Below are positions 42,292 to 49,627 of a stretch of 64,000 bases of DNA, in pieces. Below the pieces are notes generated by a model, which was given only the letters and a program-made list of their open reading frames with translations, did not search any database and was not told the DNA's origin. Source of the stretch: Bradyrhizobium canariense (GTDB taxonomy: Bacteria; Pseudomonadota; Alphaproteobacteria; Rhizobiales; Xanthobacteraceae). Location: assembly GCF_018130465.1 (NCBI RefSeq), contig NZ_JAFCKJ010000018.1, positions 62,001 to 126,000 of the forward strand, read 5' to 3'. Each line of letters starts with the position of its first letter. Position 1 is the first letter of the stretch. A program made the position numbers and the translations under genes.

Positions 42292-43110
42292 ATGAGCACT
42301 TATAAAGATATCGGCGTCGAGAAGGTCGGGCACGTCGGCACCATCGAGATCCGCCGCCCGCCACTCAACTTCTTCGACATTTCGCTGATCAACCAGATCG
42401 CGGACGCGCTCGACGAGTTCGATCGCGACATCGAGATTCGCGCCTCGGTGCTGTCGGCGCAGGGCAAGGCGTTTTGCGCCGGTGCGAATTTCGGCGATCC
42501 GGCGCGGCAGGCGCAGGAAGCGCGCGAGGCCGAGAAGACGGCAAAGGGCGATCCGGCCGACAGCCTCGGGGCGATCAATCACCTCTACATCCAGGCCGTA
42601 CGCATCTTCCGCGCCAAGAAGCCCATCGTCGCCGCCGTGCAGGGCGCAGCCATCGGCGGCGGATTGGGCCTCGCGGTATCGGCGGACTTCCGGGTCACCT
42701 GCCCCGAAGCGCGCTTCTCCGCGAACTTTACAAAACTCGGCTTCCATCCCGGCTTCGGCCTGACCGTGACGCTGCCCGAGCTGATCGGCAAGAACAACGC
42801 CGAGCTGATGTTCTACACCAGCCGCCGCGTCACCGGCGAGGAGGCCGTCAAATGGGGCCTCGCCAACGAACTCGTGCCGCAGGACCAGGTCAAGGCGGCC
42901 GCACTGAAGCTCGCCAGCGAAATCGCCGAATGCTCCCCGCTCGGCCTCGTCTCCACCCGCGCCACGATGCGCGCCGGATTGGCCGATCGCGTGATGGCGG
43001 CAACCAATCACGAGCTCGAGGAGCAGACCCGGCTGCGCGCGACGGAAGACTTCAAGGAAGGCGTGAAGGCCACGGAAGAGCGGCGGGCGGCGAACTTCAG
43101 GGGGCGGTGA
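42292..43110 (+). CDS. Enoyl-CoA hydratase/isomerase (crotonase) family protein
   Basis: 272 residues. The oxyanion segments are AFCAGANFGDPARQ (about residues 61-74) and QGAAIGGGLGLAVSADFRVT (about 117-136). Both catalytic glutamates of classic enoyl-CoA hydratase are replaced (GGGLGLA and SANFTKLG), so a hydratase reaction is doubtful; an isomerase, hydrolase or other crotonase chemistry is more likely. It is the third gene after two acyl-CoA dehydrogenases. GAGGA lies upstream of the ATG. Confidence 0.87.
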   Translation: MSTYKDIGVEKVGHVGTIEIRRPPLNFFDISLINQIADALDEFDRDIEIRASVLSAQGKAFCAGANFGDPARQAQEAREAEKTAKGDPADSLGAINHLYIQAVRIFRAKKPIVAAVQGAAIGGGLGLAVSADFRVTCPEARFSANFTKLGFHPGFGLTVTLPELIGKNNAELMFYTSRRVTGEEAVKWGLANELVPQDQVKAAALKLASEIAECSPLGLVSTRATMRAGLADRVMAATNHELEEQTRLRATEDFKEGVKATEERRAANFRGR

Positions 43111-43159
43111 TTGCGGCAGCGTTTCGCCGTATCGCTCTATCGTCTCCACAATCTCCGCT

Positions 43160-43281
43160 GTCGTCCCGGCGAAGGCCGGGACCCATACCCCGAGGGGGCA
43201 TTTGTAGCGCGAAGCTGGTAACTACGGGTCATCGCCAAACCACTGCCTGTGGTTATGGGTCCCGGCCCTCGCCGGGACGAC
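43160..43281. repeat. Dispersed palindromic repeat, family A
   Basis: Arms GTCGTCCCGGCGAAGGCCGG and CCCGGCCCTCGCCGGGACGAC enclose GGTCATCGCCAAACCACTG. It lies between the converging crotonase and acyl-CoA synthetase genes. Confidence 0.88.
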
Positions 43282-43298
43282 GGCGCTAATTGTGACTA

Positions 43299-45413
43299 CT
43301 ACTTTCTCCCCACCACCAGCGCATCCACGATCGTCACGCCCTGCCCTTCGGCGTGCACCAGCACCGGGTTGAGCTCGATCTCCGCGATCTCCTCTGCATG
43401 CCGCGCGGCGAGCACGGAGATATCGGCGATCAACTGCGACACTGCCGCGACATCCGCCTTCGCCGCCCCTCGAAATCCTGTCAGCAGCGGCGCGGCTTTC
43501 AAGCGCGCCAGCATCGTGCCGGCTTCTTCCGCGCTCACCGGCGCCGGGCGGTAGACGACGTCGCGAAATAGCTCCGTAGTAATGCCGCCGAGGCCGACCA
43601 TCACCATCGGCCCGAATGTCTTGTCCGTCATCGTGCCGATGATGATCTCGACGCCCCGCTTGGCCATCGGGCCGACCAGCACGCCCTGAATGGCCGCCTC
43701 AGGCCTGTGCTTGCGCGCATTGTTGAGCAGCGCCTCGAACGCCAGAAACACTTCACCCTTTGTCGTGATGTTGACGCGCACGCCACCGACCTCGCTCTTG
43801 TGCGCGATGTCCGGCGACTGGATTTTCATCACCAGCGGAAAGCCGACGCGGGCCACGGCTTCGTCGAGCTCGCCCTTGTCCTTCACCAGCACTTCGTCCG
43901 GCAGCGCAATACCCACGGCGCGGAGCAACGCCTTGCTGTCGGCTTCCGAGAGAGCCGGCGATTTCAGGTGCGCGGAGATGTCCCGCACGGGGACTTGCGC
44001 CCCGTCCGGCGGCTTCCGCAGTTTGAAGTTGGCGTAGTCGACGAGTTGCCGCATCGCGACGCCGACATGGGTGAGGCCCGAGAGCACCACGACGCCGGAT
44101 TTGGCAAGCTCGCGCCGCGCGAAATCGGACGGCACCGTGTAGGAATAGAACACCACCGGCTTGTGCTGTGCTGCCAGCACCGGCGTCAGCTCGGCTTCCT
44201 TGAAGGGCTTGCGGATTTCGCTCGACAGCGACAGCACGACCAGGATCGCATCGATCTCGTCTGACGCGGTGAGCACATCGACGCTCTTCTGCAGGCCGCC
44301 CGAGGTCACGCCCTGCGCGGTGACGTCGATCGGGTTGCGCGCAGTGCCGTAGGAAGGCATCAGCGCCCTGATCTCCGCCTGGACTTTTTCGGTGAGCTCC
44401 GGCACCTGCAAGCCTTGCAGCGCCACAGCATCGGCGCCCCAGATGCCGGCACCGCCGGAGACGGTGACGACGGCGACGCGATCGCCTTTCGGCAACGGAT
44501 TGCTCGCAAGCACCGCTGCGATCGTCAGCGCTTCGTCGAGATCGTTGGAGACGATGAAGCCATATTTGGCAAACACCGCGTCATAGGCCGCCGACCATCC
44601 GGCCATGCTCGCGGTGTGCGAGGCGGCCGCGCGCATCCCGGCGCCGGAGCGGCCGACTTTCGTCACGATGACAGGCTTTTTCAGCTCGGCTGCCCGCCGC
44701 GCTGCCGCGAGAAACTTGTCGACGTCGCGAATGCCTTCGATGAACAGCAGGATCACGTCGGTCGCGGCATCCTGCACCAGATAGTCCAGGAACTCGCCGG
44801 CGCCGAGATCGGATTCGTTTCCGGTACTGACGACATAGCTCACGGCTATTCCGAGCGCCTTGGCCCGGTGATAATAGGCAAAGCCGATGCCGCCGCTCTG
44901 CGCGACGATGCCGATCCGCCTCGTCGTGGCGACCAGCGGCGTCGCGCCCGGCTTGACGTCCACGGCGGGACTGAACGTCGCCGCCACGCGCTGCATCTGG
45001 CTGAAAAAGCCCTCTGCGTTCGGACCGGAAATCCGCATGCCGGTACGCCTGGCCAGCGCCGCGATCGCATCCTGCATCGCCGCACTCTCCCCGCCCTCCT
45101 CGGCAAAGCCCGAGGAGATGATCACGGCGTTCTTCACGCCGCCGGCGGCGCATTGTTCGAGTGCGGCAAGCACGGCGCGGGCGGGGATGATGATGACGGC
45201 GAGATCGATCGGCGCGCCGATCTCCGTGATCGATTTGTAGCAAATGAGCCCGTCGATCTCGGCGTAGTTCGGGTTCACCGGATAGATCTTTCCGGGATAC
45301 TCGTTCTTGCGCAACATCGACAGCAGCCGGCCCGGAATCTTCTCGTGATCGCGCGAGGCGCCGATCAGCGCGATGCTGGCGGGCGCGAAGAAGCTGTCGA
45401 GCAGATGCGGCAT
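43299..45413 (-). CDS. Acetate--CoA ligase family protein (ADP-forming-type acyl-CoA synthetase)
   Basis: 704 residues. The CoA-binding domain is at the N-terminus (SIALIGASRDHEKIPGRLL, about residues 13-31). The succinyl-CoA-ligase-like domains follow, with GIVAQSGGIGFAYYHRAKAL. The phosphohistidine equivalent is probably His268 in MRAAASHTASMAGWS. The C-terminal ATP-grasp domain (about 480-700) has VGFPLVMKIQSPDIAHKSEV and MVGLGGITTELF. It would make an acyl-CoA from an acid with ATP and release of ADP and phosphate. GGGGATC lies upstream of the ATG. Neighbouring dehydrogenases and crotonases suggest catabolism of a branched or aromatic acid; this is inference. Confidence 0.9.
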   Translation of the reverse strand: MPHLLDSFFAPASIALIGASRDHEKIPGRLLSMLRKNEYPGKIYPVNPNYAEIDGLICYKSITEIGAPIDLAVIIIPARAVLAALEQCAAGGVKNAVIISSGFAEEGGESAAMQDAIAALARRTGMRISGPNAEGFFSQMQRVAATFSPAVDVKPGATPLVATTRRIGIVAQSGGIGFAYYHRAKALGIAVSYVVSTGNESDLGAGEFLDYLVQDAATDVILLFIEGIRDVDKFLAAARRAAELKKPVIVTKVGRSGAGMRAAASHTASMAGWSAAYDAVFAKYGFIVSNDLDEALTIAAVLASNPLPKGDRVAVVTVSGGAGIWGADAVALQGLQVPELTEKVQAEIRALMPSYGTARNPIDVTAQGVTSGGLQKSVDVLTASDEIDAILVVLSLSSEIRKPFKEAELTPVLAAQHKPVVFYSYTVPSDFARRELAKSGVVVLSGLTHVGVAMRQLVDYANFKLRKPPDGAQVPVRDISAHLKSPALSEADSKALLRAVGIALPDEVLVKDKGELDEAVARVGFPLVMKIQSPDIAHKSEVGGVRVNITTKGEVFLAFEALLNNARKHRPEAAIQGVLVGPMAKRGVEIIIGTMTDKTFGPMVMVGLGGITTELFRDVVYRPAPVSAEEAGTMLARLKAAPLLTGFRGAAKADVAAVSQLIADISVLAARHAEEIAEIELNPVLVHAEGQGVTIVDALVVGRK

Positions 45414-45462
45414 GGAGTGATCCCCTTCTTATTCTTCCTGCACCCGCCGTATACTTTCAGAC

Positions 45463-45587
45463 CGTCATCCTGAGGTGCGAGCCGCGCGGTGCATAGCACC
45501 GTGCGGGGAGCCTCGAAGGATGAGCGGCCCCGCCGGTGGACGTCGCCCTTCGAGGCTCGCCGAAGAGGCGAGCACCTCAGGGTGACG
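45463..45587. repeat. Dispersed palindromic repeat, family C
   Basis: It begins CGTCATCCTGAGGTGCGAGC and ends CGAGCACCTCAGGGTGACG, with CCTCGAAGGATG and CCCTTCGAGGCTCGCC in the middle and a hairpin GCACGGTGC-type stem on the left. It lies between the acyl-CoA synthetase and VOC-protein genes. Confidence 0.78.
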
Positions 45588-45603
45588 GATCGCTACCAAG
45601 CAC

Positions 45604-46359
45604 TCAACTGACGCGGAACGTCACCCCACCGAGCAAGAACTCGTTGCCCGCCACGGCATGTCCCCTCGCCCTCGCGGCATGCAGCACACCGGCAACATCA
45701 GCGACCCGAAACTCCAGCGCGCTCATGATTTCGCTGGCGCCCTTGACGAAGCGCAATGTTGCGTTGGGCAGCCTCAATTCGGCTTCGCCACTCGGCGCAA
45801 CCCCGATGATCTTGCCCCAATGCTCGGCCAGTCCCATCGGATCCGGGCTCTGCAGCTCCACGCAAGTCAGCGCCTGCGTTACATCCTTGCGGATGAATTT
45901 TTGCCAGTCAGGACCGGCCGGCGAATACGCCCCCAGGATGTCGTCGCTGCCGTCGGTGTGATTGAACTCGATGAAGGCGGCGCGGCAGTCGCGGGGATGG
46001 AGCTGCACGCCGTGATAGGGCGCGTGGTCGATGACGTTGGCGGTGCGCACGCCAAGCGCGTTGGCGTTACGACCGCGCTCGTCGGGATCGTCGCAGCAGA
46101 AGATCGCCATGTAGCCGCCGCGCCCGCCGCTCTTCTCGATGAAGCGGCCGGCGGTGGTGCCGTCCTTGAACGGCGCGACCACCTCCAGCAGGATCGTGTC
46201 GACCGGCAGCAGCGCGTTTTCCAGGCCGTATTTCGCAACGTTGCCGTCACGATAGCAGACGGCGAGGCCCATGATATCAGCGATATCCGTGATCACGGGC
46301 GCGAGCTGCGGCGCGACCAGGCAGATCTGCCGCAACCGCATATAAGGCGCCATCGTCAT
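45604..46359 (-). CDS. VOC-superfamily (glyoxalase/dioxygenase-fold) protein
   Basis: 251 residues from the ATG at 46359. Two VOC half-domains are suggested by MRLRQICLVAPQLAPVITDI and TQALTCVELQSPDPMGLAEH. The internal GRGGYMAIFCCDDPDERGRN and a histidine-rich stretch DHAPYHGVQLHPRD suggest a metal site. VOC enzymes include glyoxalases, extradiol dioxygenases and epimerases; none can be chosen from this alone. The ATG overlaps the stop of the upstream crotonase gene (ATGA), so they are translationally coupled. Confidence 0.78.
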   Translation of the reverse strand: MTMAPYMRLRQICLVAPQLAPVITDIADIMGLAVCYRDGNVAKYGLENALLPVDTILLEVVAPFKDGTTAGRFIEKSGGRGGYMAIFCCDDPDERGRNANALGVRTANVIDHAPYHGVQLHPRDCRAAFIEFNHTDGSDDILGAYSPAGPDWQKFIRKDVTQALTCVELQSPDPMGLAEHWGKIIGVAPSGEAELRLPNATLRFVKGASEIMSALEFRVADVAGVLHAARARGHAVAGNEFLLGGVTFRVS

Positions 46360-47147
46360 GCGCCCTTGAAGGTCGGCTTGCGCTTCTCGACGAAAGCCTT
46401 CGCAGCCTCCTTGTGATCCTCGGTGTCGCCGCAGCGGGTATGGTGGATCGCCTCGCCGTCGAAGCAATCCTCCAGCGCCAGATGCTCGGCGTTGTTGATG
46501 TTGCGCTTGATGAAGCCGAGCGCGATCGACGGGCCCTGCGCCAGCGACAGCGCGAGCTCGTGCGCGGCGGTGTCGATCTCGGCGTCGGGGACGACCTTCG
46601 TCACCATGCCGATCGCATGCGCTTCCTTCGCGGAAAGCACCGGCGAGGTCAGATAGAGCTCGCGCGCCCGCGCGCTGCCGAGCAGCTGGGTGAGGAAATA
46701 GGTGCCGCCGTAATCGCCGGAGAAGCCGACTTTTGCGAACGCGGTCGTGATCTTGCAGGATTCGGAGGCGACGCGGAGGTCACACGACAGCGCCATCGAC
46801 AGACCCGCGCCGGCCGCCGCGCCGTCGAGCTGCGCCACCACCGGTTTTGGCATCTGGTGCAGGATGCGCGACACCTCCATGCCGCGGCGCAGGTTCGCCA
46901 TCTTCACTTCGAACGGCAGCGGCGCCCGGCCCTCCGCCATCGACTTGACGTCGCCGCCGACGCAGAAGGAGCCGCCCGCGCCCTTGAACAAGACCGCGCG
47001 CACCTCCGGATCGTCCGCCGCGCGCCGCGCCGCCTCGACCAGTCCGCGCACCATATCGGGGTTGAGCGCGTTCTTCCGCTCGGGCCGGTTCATGGTGATG
47101 GTGAGCAGCCCGCCTTCGAGCTTCTGCAGGACCATCTCGTCGCTCAT
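46356..47147 (-). CDS. Enoyl-CoA hydratase/isomerase (crotonase), PaaG-like
   Basis: 263 residues. Oxyanion segments are SFCVGGDVKSMAEGRAPLPF and LDGAAAGAGLSMALSCDLRV. Both hydratase glutamates are missing, and GDYGGTYFLTQLLG has the aspartate typical of PaaG/2-(1,2-epoxy-phenyl)acetyl-CoA isomerase-type crotonases. A double-bond or ring isomerase is therefore more likely than a hydratase. It is followed by a VOC protein with ATGA overlap. GGGAGA precedes the ATG at 47147. Confidence 0.9.
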   Translation of the reverse strand: MSDEMVLQKLEGGLLTITMNRPERKNALNPDMVRGLVEAARRAADDPEVRAVLFKGAGGSFCVGGDVKSMAEGRAPLPFEVKMANLRRGMEVSRILHQMPKPVVAQLDGAAAGAGLSMALSCDLRVASESCKITTAFAKVGFSGDYGGTYFLTQLLGSARARELYLTSPVLSAKEAHAIGMVTKVVPDAEIDTAAHELALSLAQGPSIALGFIKRNINNAEHLALEDCFDGEAIHHTRCGDTEDHKEAAKAFVEKRKPTFKGA

Positions 47148-47192
47148 GGGGCGTCTCCCTTGTTGTTATTTCATAGAGCTTTGGCCACACCC

Positions 47193-47279
47193 GTCATTGC
47201 GAGGAGCGAAGCGACGAAGCAATCCAGACCGTCTCTGCGGACACATCTCTGGATTGCTTCGCTTCGCTCGCAATGACGG
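47193..47279. repeat. Dispersed palindromic repeat, family B
   Basis: Inverted arms CGTCATTGCGAG and CTCGCAATGACG, with AGCGAAGCGACGAAGCAATC and GGATTGCTTCGCTTCGCTC next to them, form a long hairpin. The second copy is at 48676-48755. It lies 3 bases from the end of the binding-protein gene. Confidence 0.85.
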
Positions 47280-47282
47280 TGT

Positions 47283-48488
47283 TTATTTCTTCACCAGCGG
47301 GCAGCGCGACTGTTCCAGCGACTGGAATGCTTCGCTGCCGGGCACGGTGGCGAGCAGCTTGTAGTCGTCCCAGCGGCCCTTGGATTCCGACGGCTTCTTG
47401 ACCTCGAACAGGTACATGTCGTGCAGCATGCGGCCGTCCTCGCGGATCTTGCCATTCTTGGCGAAGAAGTCGTTGATCGGCGTCTCCTTCATCAGCTTCA
47501 TGACAGCTGCGGCATCCGTCGTGCCTGCCGCCTTTACGGCCTTCAGGTAGTGCGTCACGGAAGAGTAGACGCCGGCTTGCGCCGAGGTCGGCGGCCGCTT
47601 CATGCGCTCCTGGAAGCGCTTCGAGAACGCGCGGGTGTCGTCGTTGAGATCCCAGTAGAAGGCTTCCGCAAGTAACAGGCCCTGCGCGGTCTCGAGCCCG
47701 ATCGAGTCGATGTCGGTCACGAAGGCGAGCAGCGGCGAGACCTTCTGACCGCCCTTGGTGATGCCGAACTCGGCCGCCTGCTTGATGGCGTTGACGGTGT
47801 CGCCGCCGGCATTCGCAAGCCCGATCACCTTTGCTTTCGAGGCCTGGGCCTGGAGCAGGAACGACGAGAAATCCGACGTGTTGAGCGGATGGCGCACGCT
47901 GCCGAGCACCTTGCCGCCGGTCTTGGTCACGACGGCGCTGGTGTCCTTCTCCAGATCCTGGCCAAAGGCGTAGTCGGCGGTGAGGAAGAACCAGGTGTCG
48001 AGGCCCGACTTCACGGCCGCAAGGCCGGTCACATTGGCCTGGCCGTAGGTGTCGAACACGTAGTGAATGGTATAGGGACCGCAGGCCTCGTTGGTGAGGC
48101 GGATCGAGCCCGGGCCGTTGAACATGATGATCTTGTTGCGCGCCTTCGCGATCTCGCCGGCGGCAAGCGCGGTCGCGGAGGCCGCGACGTCGTAGATCAT
48201 CTCGACGCCCTGATTGTCGAGCATGTCGCGGGCGATGTTGGCGGAGAGATCGGCCTTGTTCTGATGGTCGGCGGCCAGCACCTGGATCTTGCGGCCGAGC
48301 ACCTCACCGCCAAAGTCTTCCACGGCCATCTTGGCCGCGGTCTCGCTGCCGGGGCCGGTGATGTCGGCATACAGGCTCGACATGTCGAGGATGCCGCCGA
48401 TCTTGAGTGGCGGCTTGTCCTGGGCCTGCACGGCGCTTGCGCTGAGGGCGAACGACGCGGCAAAAATGCCCGACAAAATTCTCTTCAT
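47283..48488 (-). CDS. Branched-chain amino-acid-type ABC substrate-binding protein
   Basis: 401 residues with a signal peptide (MKRILSGIFAASFALSASAV, cleavage after QAQ near residue 23). The Leu/Ile/Val-type fold is shown by KIGGILDMSSLYADITGPGS, VLAADHQNKADLSANIARDM and FFLTADYAFGQDLEKDTSAV. Many alphaproteobacterial members bind aromatic acids or other carboxylates rather than leucine. No LivHMGF genes are in the window. Its gene lies upstream of the crotonase-VOC unit in the same direction but is separated by a repeat. GGGAGG precedes the ATG. Confidence 0.92.
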   Translation of the reverse strand: MKRILSGIFAASFALSASAVQAQDKPPLKIGGILDMSSLYADITGPGSETAAKMAVEDFGGEVLGRKIQVLAADHQNKADLSANIARDMLDNQGVEMIYDVAASATALAAGEIAKARNKIIMFNGPGSIRLTNEACGPYTIHYVFDTYGQANVTGLAAVKSGLDTWFFLTADYAFGQDLEKDTSAVVTKTGGKVLGSVRHPLNTSDFSSFLLQAQASKAKVIGLANAGGDTVNAIKQAAEFGITKGGQKVSPLLAFVTDIDSIGLETAQGLLLAEAFYWDLNDDTRAFSKRFQERMKRPPTSAQAGVYSSVTHYLKAVKAAGTTDAAAVMKLMKETPINDFFAKNGKIREDGRMLHDMYLFEVKKPSESKGRWDDYKLLATVPGSEAFQSLEQSRCPLVKK

Positions 48489-48631
48489 TGAAAAAGACCT
48501 CCCTTGATCGCCTGTCTCTGATGGCGGCTTGGTTATTGCTTTTGGCAATCGCTGTTGCCGCAATCATGCCGCATGCGCGACAGCGCAGCAAGCGCGAGGG
48601 GCGACACGCGAGCACGATTGCGGCGCATGTT

Positions 48632-48646
48632 TTCCGCAAAGCGGAA
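48632..48646. promoter_or_regulatory. Candidate operator ahead of the branched-chain-type binding-protein gene
   Basis: The perfect palindrome TTCCGC-AAA-GCGGAA lies in the 342-base region between 48489 and 48830, about 145 bases from the binding-protein start. It matches the core of the site at 39873-39885. The region otherwise contains only a family B repeat and no convincing gene. Confidence 0.45.
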
Positions 48647-48675
48647 TGGTGGAGTGCGGCAAAAGGTTTCCACGC

Positions 48676-48755
48676 CGTCATTGCGAGCGCAGCGAAGCAA
48701 TCCAGAATCCCTCCGCGGTGACAGTCTGGATTGCTTCGCTGCGCTCGCAATGACG
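48676..48755. repeat. Dispersed palindromic repeat, family B
   Basis: Arms CGTCATTGCGAGCGCAGCG and CGCTGCGCTCGCAATGACG surround CAATCCAGAATCC and GTCTGGATTG. An ATG at 48750 inside this repeat is open in the frame of the next gene but is probably not its start. Confidence 0.85.
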
Positions 48756-48830
48756 GAGTGTGAGGAATCCTCTTCGCGACCCGCTACGCTTGGGTTAAAG
48801 CTAGAGCGTAACGCAACCTCTCCGGGCAAC

Positions 48831-49601
48831 GTGACGCGACTGCTTCACCTCATCGTCGCACTTCTTCTCGTCGCGGGTCGCACTGCGTTCGCCGCGCCGT
48901 GCCAATTCGAAACGCAAGGCGAAGGCCGCGTCGCCGCCATCGTCGATGCCCGCAGTGTACGTCTCGACGACGATCGCGAAATCCGCCTCACCGGGATCGA
49001 GGCGATATCGACGACAAAGCAGGCGCTGATATCGCTGCTCGTTGGCCGCGACGTGACGTTACGGAGCGCTGACGACACGCCCGACCGCTACGGCCGCCAA
49101 GGCGGACTGGTCTTTGTCGGCGAGAGCGACATCTCCGTGCAGGCGACGCTCCTCGCCCAGGGCGACGCCATCGTCTCCGCCGAGATTGCCGACAAGGACT
49201 GCGCGGCCGCCCTGATGGCGTCGGAAGCCGAGGCGAGGCGCCAAAAAAAGGGCAACTGGGCTGACCCGTCGGCCATAAAAAACGCGGAAAGTCCGGACGA
49301 TATTTTGGCGGGGATCGGGCGTTTTGTGGTGGTCGAGGGCAAAGTCCTGTCGGTCCGGCAAGCTGGGGCAATGACCTACCTCAACTTCGGACGAAACTGG
49401 ACACGCGGCTTCGCCGTGACTATTTCAAAGCGCATGGTGCCGGCGTTCGAAAGCGGCGGGATCGCCCTTAAGTCCTTGGAGAGTCGACGTATTCGTGTGC
49501 GGGGTTGGGCTGAGGGGAATGCGGGGCCGCGGATTGACGTACGCCTCGTGGGACAGATCGAGTTGCTGGGCGCAAGCGAGCCGACAGGGGTAAGGCCCTA
49601 A
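48831..49601 (+). CDS. Exported SNase-fold (thermonuclease-like) protein with degenerate active site
   Basis: 256 residues from a probable GTG at 48831 (VTRLLHLIVALLLVAGRTAF, signal peptide cleaved near residue 22). The mature start AAIVDARSVRLDDDREIRLT resembles staphylococcal nuclease (VIDGDTLRL...IRLAGIDAPE), but the catalytic residues are changed: GDT is ARS and DAPE is EAIS. Later residues TPDRYGRQGG keep the YGR segment. It thus probably lacks nuclease activity and may bind nucleic acid or another ligand in the periplasm. An upstream ATG at 48750 lies in a repeat. It is followed 26 bases later by the M48 protease gene, so the two may be co-transcribed. Confidence 0.78.
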   Translation: MTRLLHLIVALLLVAGRTAFAAPCQFETQGEGRVAAIVDARSVRLDDDREIRLTGIEAISTTKQALISLLVGRDVTLRSADDTPDRYGRQGGLVFVGESDISVQATLLAQGDAIVSAEIADKDCAAALMASEAEARRQKKGNWADPSAIKNAESPDDILAGIGRFVVVEGKVLSVRQAGAMTYLNFGRNWTRGFAVTISKRMVPAFESGGIALKSLESRRIRVRGWAEGNAGPRIDVRLVGQIELLGASEPTGVRP

Positions 49602-49627
49602 AAGGGGCCAGGCACGGGTTAAGCGAC

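Noticed and set aside
40924-43149. A 741-codon open frame on the minus strand
   Set aside because: It is antisense to an acyl-CoA dehydrogenase and a crotonase, both of which have clear motifs on the plus strand.
15280-43281. Family A repeats as a CRISPR array
   Set aside because: The copies are far apart, are long inverted repeats and lack regular spacers and cas genes.
48555-48830. N-terminal extension of the nuclease-fold gene from upstream in-frame starts
   Set aside because: The extension crosses a family B repeat and gives no signal peptide; the GTG at 48831 begins one.
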